DNA of 64,000 nucleotides. It comes from Chryseobacterium sp. BLS98. Its GTDB lineage: Bacteria; Bacteroidota; Bacteroidia; Flavobacteriales; Weeksellaceae. The DNA lies in assembly GCF_001045445.1 (NCBI RefSeq), contig NZ_LFNF01000002.1:930001-994000 (forward strand), given 5' to 3'. Positions 60,118-64,000 of this stretch are shown here, one piece after another (the stretch's first letter is position 1; the number at the start of each line of letters is the position of its first letter). Both the position numbers and the translations under genes were made by a program. The notes under the pieces were generated by a model. The model did no database searches. It was given only the letters and a program-made list of their open reading frames with translations, and was not told the origin of the DNA.

Positions 60118-60206
60118 GTTACGGGGTACGAGATGCGGGATGATGATTTCGAATTAACAGTAAAGCGGAATTAAGCCCGGAACTCAAAGCCCGAAACCCG
60201 GAACAA
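60118..60206 (+). repeat. Short degenerate heptamer tract E (yicC / gmk gap)
   Basis: From 60174 the sequence is AAGCCCGG, then AACTCAA, AGCCCGA and AACCCGG (60181-60201) with a seven-base register and AAC next. The earlier part (60120-60140, CGGGGTACGAGATGCGGGAT) uses words like those at the start of array D. TCT units are absent, so its membership is weaker than for arrays A to D. Confidence 0.5.
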
Positions 60207-60207
60207 A

Positions 60208-60771
60208 ATGAATAAAGTTATCATATTTTCAGCACCGTCGGGGAGCGGAAAAACAACCTTAGTAAAGCATTCTCTGGAAACATTTCCGGAACTGGCATTT
60301 TCAATCTCATGTACCACAAGACAGCCCAGGGGAAGTGAAATGCACGCCGTGGATTATCATTTCCTGAGTCCTGATGAATTCAGACAAAAAATAGCAGAAG
60401 ATGCTTTTGTTGAATATGAAGAAGTATACACTGACAAATATTACGGTACTTTAAAATCTGAAGTGGAAAAGATCTGGAATCAGGGGAAGGTGGTCATCTT
60501 TGATGTGGATGTAAAAGGAGGGATTTCTTTAAAAAAATATTTTGGAGAAAAAGCCCTTTCCATTTTCATTGAGCCGCCTTCCATAGAAGAATTGGAACGA
60601 AGATTGATCTCCAGAAACACAGATGATGCAGAAACCATCAAAACACGTGTTGCAAAGGCAGGAGAAGAAATGACCTTTGCGAAAGAGTTTGACGAGATCG
60701 TTATCAATACCGATCTTGACGAAGCAAAAAAAGAAATAGAAAGTTTAATAAAAAAATTTATTGGGAATTAA
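60208..60771 (+). CDS. gmk: Guanylate kinase Gmk
   Basis: Guanylate kinase phosphorylates GMP to GDP. The 187-residue protein shows IFSAPSGSGKTTLVKH (P-loop), SISCTTRQPRGSEMHAVDYHFL, VEYEEVYTDKYYGTLKSEV and VIFDVDVKGG. Typical bacterial length. It follows yicC after heptamer tract E and precedes nadA after array F. Confidence 0.97.
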   Translation: MNKVIIFSAPSGSGKTTLVKHSLETFPELAFSISCTTRQPRGSEMHAVDYHFLSPDEFRQKIAEDAFVEYEEVYTDKYYGTLKSEVEKIWNQGKVVIFDVDVKGGISLKKYFGEKALSIFIEPPSIEELERRLISRNTDDAETIKTRVAKAGEEMTFAKEFDEIVINTDLDEAKKEIESLIKKFIGN

Positions 60772-60870
60772 GGAATGGAAGATGGAAGTCCGGAATGAAG
60801 GCTTGAAGAATCATTACAATTCAAACTATAACATTCTGACTTTTAATTTCTAATCTCTAACTTCTATAAT
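60772..60870 (+). repeat. Heptamer array F (gmk / nadA gap)
   Basis: TCT at 60835, 60849, 60856 and 60863 (TTT at 60842) in a seven-base register, with GACT, AATT, AATC and AACT fillers. It is preceded by GGAATGG, AAGATGG, AAGTCCGG and AATGAAGG (60772-60801), a second register with GG ends. It resembles array G. Confidence 0.65.
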
Positions 60871-60889
60871 CAAAAACATTGAGGTTGAT

Positions 60890-61909
60890 ATGAGTACCGA
60901 AACATTAGAAAAAGCTAAATCTGCCATTCCTGTAAGAGGATTTTTGGATATAAAAGATATAGCAATCCCTCAAGGAGAAGAATTGGTGAAAGCCATTCTG
61001 AAACTTAAAGAAGAAAAAAATGCAGTGATCCTGGCCCATTATTACCAGCCGGGAGAAATTCAGGATATCGCTGATTTCCTTGGTGACTCTTTGCAGCTGG
61101 CAAGACAGGCCAAAGAAACTAATGCAGACATGATCGTATTCTGCGGAGTTCACTTCATGGCTGAAGCCGCTAAAATCCTGAATCCAACTAAAAAGGTAGT
61201 TCTTCCCGACACTATGGCAGGATGCTCCCTTGCAGACGGATGTTCAGGAGAAGGTCTGAGAAAAATGCGTGAACAGCACCCGAATGCCCTGATCGCCACC
61301 TATATCAACTGTAACGCGGAAACCAAAGCAGAAAGTGATATTATCGTGACCAGCTCCAATGCGGAAACCGTGATCGAAGCACTTCCGAAAGACCGTCCGA
61401 TCATCTTTGCACCGGATAAAAACCTGGGAAGATACTTATCTAAGAAAACAGGCCGCGATATGATCCTTTGGGACGGAAGCTGCATCGTACACGAAGCATT
61501 TTCAATGGAAAGAATTGCCCAGCAGATGGCAGACAATCCTGATGCTAAACTTATTGCCCATCCTGAAAGTGAAGAAGCAGTACTGAAACTTGCCCACTTC
61601 ATTGGGTCCACTTCTGCCCTGTTGAATTTTGTAGAAAAAGACGACTGTCAGAAGTTTATTATCGCCACAGAAGAAGGAATTCTTCACGAAATGAAAAAAC
61701 GTGCACCGCATAAAGAACTTATCCCTGCTCTTGTTTTTGACGAAAGCTGTAACTGTTCGGAATGTTTCTATATGAAGCGCAACACTATGGAAAAGCTTTA
61801 CCTGTGCATGAAATATGAACTTCCTGAAATCCTTATCGACGAAGAGCTTCGTTTAAGAGCTTTGAAGCCGATTGAGGCAATGCTGGACCTTTCAAAAAGC
61901 ATAAAATAA
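60890..61909 (+). CDS. nadA: Quinolinate synthase NadA
   Basis: NadA condenses iminoaspartate with dihydroxyacetone phosphate to quinolinate for NAD synthesis, using one [4Fe-4S] cluster. The 339-residue protein has the repeated-fold motifs VILAHYYQPGEIQDIADFLG and VFCGVHFMAEAAKIL, and the cluster Cys in TMAGCSLADGC, INCNAE and SCNCSECFYM. It is a single gene; nadB or nadC is not in the window. Confidence 0.96.
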   Translation: MSTETLEKAKSAIPVRGFLDIKDIAIPQGEELVKAILKLKEEKNAVILAHYYQPGEIQDIADFLGDSLQLARQAKETNADMIVFCGVHFMAEAAKILNPTKKVVLPDTMAGCSLADGCSGEGLRKMREQHPNALIATYINCNAETKAESDIIVTSSNAETVIEALPKDRPIIFAPDKNLGRYLSKKTGRDMILWDGSCIVHEAFSMERIAQQMADNPDAKLIAHPESEEAVLKLAHFIGSTSALLNFVEKDDCQKFIIATEEGILHEMKKRAPHKELIPALVFDESCNCSECFYMKRNTMEKLYLCMKYELPEILIDEELRLRALKPIEAMLDLSKSIK

Positions 61910-61948
61910 TTTTTTATATATTTAAGGAACCAACCAAAATCCTTATCT

Positions 61949-62095
61949 ATGAAAAATTTAAAAAAATTAGACAAAGAATGTCTGAAAACCATCAATGGCG
62001 GAACAGCAAGAGAATGTGATACTTATTGTAAACCCGATGAAGTATGTATTCCCGGAGTATGCGGTAGCCCGCCAAAATGTTTAGCCACTTCTTAA
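61949..62095 (+). CDS. Small Cys-rich peptide with double-glycine leader (bacteriocin-like)
   Basis: A 48-residue peptide. Its N-terminus (MKNLKKLDKECLKTINGG, 18 residues) is a classic double-glycine leader, cleaved after Gly-Gly by C39-peptidase transporters. The mature part TARECDTYC to KCLATS has 30 residues with five Cys (23, 27, 33, 38, 44); a sixth is in the leader. Such bacteriocin-like or signalling peptides are common in Chryseobacterium, but most are uncharacterised. No C39 transporter or modification enzyme is in the window. It ends before a good terminator, and the short distance to nadA (39 bases) allows co-transcription. Confidence 0.72.
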   Translation: MKNLKKLDKECLKTINGGTARECDTYCKPDEVCIPGVCGSPPKCLATS

Positions 62096-62126
62096 AAGTT
62101 GATGAATTAATCAATTTTAATAGTAT

Positions 62127-62160
62127 AAGGTTGTCTCAAAGTAAAAGAGACAACCTTTTT
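62127..62160 (+). terminator. Terminator after the double-glycine peptide gene
   Basis: AAGGTTGTCTC and GAGACAACCTT arms with a nine-base loop, then a T run. Confidence 0.9.
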
Positions 62161-62263
62161 AATTTTCCATTAAAATCTCTCTAATCTTTCACTTTTTAAA
62201 AAATTGGTTCTGAGTAAATATATCCTTGAATTGATTTTCTATACAATCATTTCTCATAAATAA

Positions 62264-62294
62264 TTTTGTTATCTCCAAATAATTTGTACATTTG
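62264..62294 (+). promoter_or_regulatory. Promoter of the thr leader and thrA
   Basis: TTTTG at 62264-62268, 18 bases, then TACATTTG at 62287-62294, a full match to the Bacteroidota TTG/TAnnTTTG promoter. Transcription should start near 62300, just before the leader ATG. Confidence 0.65.
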
Positions 62295-62305
62295 TTTGGT
62301 AAAGA

Positions 62306-62404
62306 ATGAATTTTCTAAGAAACATATCAGATATTTCTGTACCGGAATTACTTTCGGCACTACCATCTGTTTCTACATTCACAACTACAACAACTACCCC
62401 GTAG
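62306..62404 (+). CDS. Threonine-rich leader peptide (putative attenuator, thrL-like)
   Basis: A 32-residue ORF ending STFTTTTTTP followed by TAG. Seven of the residues in positions 24-31 are Thr. It sits between a consensus promoter and a gene for aspartokinase-homoserine dehydrogenase, the enzyme that commits carbon to threonine. This is the layout of threonine-operon attenuators, in which charged tRNA-Thr level controls ribosome stalling. The leader stop lies in the loop of the hairpin at 62395-62411. The peptide is unlikely to act as a free product. Confidence 0.72.
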   Translation: MNFLRNISDISVPELLSALPSVSTFTTTTTTP

Positions 62405-62411
62405 CGGGGTA
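62395..62411 (+). promoter_or_regulatory. Hairpin TACCCCG-TAG-CGGGGTA overlapping the thr leader stop
   Basis: Perfect seven-base arms enclose the leader stop codon in the loop and are followed by AATTTTC. It could be the attenuator terminator. A second hairpin, ACTCTTT (62441-62447) and AAAGAGT (62452-62458), follows about 30 bases later. I cannot derive a complete antiterminator pairing by eye. Confidence 0.6.
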
Positions 62412-62496
62412 AATTTTCACATATTATTTCCTGTACCTGTACTCTTTTTTTAAAGAGTAACTTCTCTCATTTTACCAACTTCAAAATATCCAATAG

Positions 62497-64000
62497 ATGA
62501 AAGTCTTAAAATTCGGCGGTACATCAGTTGCCAATGCCCGGAACATTATTCTGGCAGAAAATATTATTAAAAAAGAAGCTTTACAGAGCAAAGTTATGGT
62601 TGTAGTTTCAGCACTTCACAGTGTTACCGACAAACTGATAAAGGCTGCTGAGTATGCTTCCGCTAAAAATGAAAACTATATCCCAATCATTAAAGATCTC
62701 GAAGAAAATCACCTGCAGCTCGTTAAAGAACTGATTCCCGTTTTAGAGCAAAGCTCATGGCTCAGTTTTGTAAAAAAACATTTTAACGATATGGAAGATA
62801 TTTATAACGGTATCTTCGTCCTGGGCGAGTTCACAGATAAAATTAAAGATAGGATCACCTCATATGGAGAATTTCTGTCATCCAACATTATAGTGGCGAG
62901 ACTTCAGTATGAAGGGCTGGATTGCCTGTGGATGAATTCAGCTGAACAGATTAAAACAGACAGTAATTTTGCCCATGCAAAAGTAGATTTTGAAATTACA
63001 AATCACAATTTGAAGAATTTTGCAGCGAATAATAAAAATCAAATTATTGTTGCTCCAGGTTTTATCGCCAGCGACCAAAACGGAAATGCTACAACATTAG
63101 GAAGAGGTGGTTCAGATTATACCGCAGCCATTATTGCAGCAGCAGTTTCAGCTGAAGAGCTTCAGATCTGGACCGATGTGAATGGCATGATGACCGCAGA
63201 TCCAAGATTAGTCTCCAATGCAAAACCAATCCCGGAAATCTCATATCATGAAGCGATGGAACTTTCCCATTTTGGAGCTAAAGTACTTTACCCGCCGTCC
63301 ATACAGCCTGTAATGGCAAAGAATATTGACCTTAAGATTAAAAATACTTTTGATCCGGATGTCCAGGGTACTTTGGTTTCCCATAATCTGAAATTGTCAT
63401 CGGATGAAATCAAAAAATCTGTTGCAGGGGTCTCTAATATGAGCCATATTGCTCTTCTCACTTTGGAAGGCAGTGGAATGGTTGGAATTCCCGGAACTTC
63501 TGCCAGACTCTTCCAGTGTCTCAGCTTTGAAAAAATCAATGTTATTCTGATTACCCAGGGATCCTCGGAGCATTCCATTACAATTGCCGTTAATGAAAAA
63601 GATATCTATCATGCAGAAAATGCGGTCAATTTATCATTTGCGGACGATATAAAACTTCAGAGAACTGCTCCCGTAAAAATAGAAACCGGGCTTTCCATTG
63701 TTGCACTGGTAGGAGAAAATATGAAGAACAGAAGCGGGATCAGTGCGAAGATGTTCGGATGCCTGGGTAACAACGGCATTAACATCAGAGCCATCGCTCA
63801 GGGATCTTCAGAAAGAAATATCAGCATTGTAATTTCAGAAAAAGACACTAAAAAAGCAGTTAATGTCCTTCATGAAGAATTCTTTGAATCCGAAATCAAA
63901 CAGGTACATCTTTACCTTTGCGGTACCGGAAATGTAGGCTCAAAGCTGGTAGAGCAGATCTTTGAGCAGAATGCTTACCTCCGCGAAAATAATTTGATCA
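62497..64000 (+). CDS. thrA: Bifunctional aspartokinase / homoserine dehydrogenase I (ThrA-type), 3' end cut off
   Basis: The gene starts at ATG 62497 and runs off the right edge, with 501 codons visible. Residues about 1-290 are aspartokinase: MKVLKFGGTSVANARN, VVSALHSVTDKLI, GRGGSDYTAAIIAA and WTDVNGMMTADPRL. ACT regulatory domains follow (about 310-460; GTSARLFQCLSFEKINVILITQGSSEHS, then SIVALVGENMKNRSGISAKMFG). The homoserine dehydrogenase part begins with YLCGTGNVGSKLVEQIF. It makes aspartyl phosphate and, after reduction, homoserine. A threonine-rich leader precedes it, suggesting control by threonine supply at the RNA level as well as by ACT-domain feedback. Confidence 0.95.
   Translation, partial: MKVLKFGGTSVANARNIILAENIIKKEALQSKVMVVVSALHSVTDKLIKAAEYASAKNENYIPIIKDLEENHLQLVKELIPVLEQSSWLSFVKKHFNDMEDIYNGIFVLGEFTDKIKDRITSYGEFLSSNIIVARLQYEGLDCLWMNSAEQIKTDSNFAHAKVDFEITNHNLKNFAANNKNQIIVAPGFIASDQNGNATTLGRGGSDYTAAIIAAAVSAEELQIWTDVNGMMTADPRLVSNAKPIPEISYHEAMELSHFGAKVLYPPSIQPVMAKNIDLKIKNTFDPDVQGTLVSHNLKLSSDEIKKSVAGVSNMSHIALLTLEGSGMVGIPGTSARLFQCLSFEKINVILITQGSSEHSITIAVNEKDIYHAENAVNLSFADDIKLQRTAPVKIETGLSIVALVGENMKNRSGISAKMFGCLGNNGINIRAIAQGSSERNISIVISEKDTKKAVNVLHEEFFESEIKQVHLYLCGTGNVGSKLVEQIFEQNAYLRENNLI

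Noticed and set aside
62441..62458. Second hairpin ACTCTTT/AAAGAGT as the main thr attenuator terminator
   Set aside because: It is weak (A-T rich with a T loop) and no T run follows the 3' arm; it may assist, but the CCCCG/CGGGG hairpin is the stronger candidate.

Overview
The window is chromosomal DNA of a low-GC Bacteroidota, most likely Chryseobacterium or a close relative (Weeksellaceae). The signs are three cargo proteins with type IX secretion (T9SS) type A C-terminal sorting domains, a T9SS plug (DUF5103) protein, Bacteroidota-only families (DUF4290, DUF4295), TonB-dependent uptake, no visible Shine-Dalgarno dependence, and many TAnnTTTG -7 promoter boxes, often only a few bases from the start codon. 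I see no rRNA, tRNA, CRISPR array, insertion sequence or prophage.

Layout. 1-2785: the N-terminal end of a GH13 amylase lipoprotein, then DUF4290-murA. 2854-9274: mostly minus strand, with lemA-DUF2207, a stand-alone NIL-domain protein behind a palindromic operator candidate, a YiiX-like hydrolase, a DUF1801 protein and a fibronectin-type T9SS cargo. 9658-16454: aminotransferase-lipoprotein-murB, proC, two paired lipoproteins, vanZ and lnt. 16550-23223: FG-GAP T9SS cargo, rpmB-rpmG-DUF4295, an exported RidA-like protein, ftsY, a GlsB-like protein, sppA and folK. 23244-28937: two tandem OmpA-type outer membrane proteins, recQ, fmt. 29143-38835: Crp/Fnr regulator, a ribBA with a degenerate RibA half, an LLM flavin oxidoreductase, a PIF1-like helicase, gamma carbonic anhydrase and nfuA-FMN reductase-hemH. 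38904-43848: M4 metalloprotease cargo, a small toxin-antitoxin-like pair in very AT-rich DNA, the T9SS plug protein and an MBL-fold hydrolase. 44076-50263: a trehalose-type locus (TonB receptor, trehalase, MFS transporter, divergent AraC regulator). 50457-58193: a thioredoxin-like protein, then a TetR regulator and a complete tripartite RND efflux operon joined by four copies of one operator palindrome. 58302-64000: miaA, yicC, gmk, nadA, a tiny Cys-rich double-glycine-leader peptide, a threonine-rich leader peptide with an attenuator-like hairpin, and the start of a fused aspartokinase-homoserine dehydrogenase.

The most unusual signal is a family of degenerate, phase-locked heptamer arrays (TCTNNNN, reading AGANNNN on the other strand) in at least six intergenic gaps near recQ/fmt, fmt/crp, the carbonic anhydrase, the MBL hydrolase/TonB receptor and gmk/nadA. 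Four copies also carry a module with the core AGCAAAATTC. One array supplies the last codons and the stop of recQ. Other points worth checking are the putative threonine attenuator, the small double-glycine peptide, the TetR operators with a duplicated promoter block, a RidA without its catalytic arginine, a RibBA without its zinc cysteines, and a MurA with Asp in place of the fosfomycin-target Cys.

Functions are assigned from recognised motifs and family knowledge only; no database search was run.
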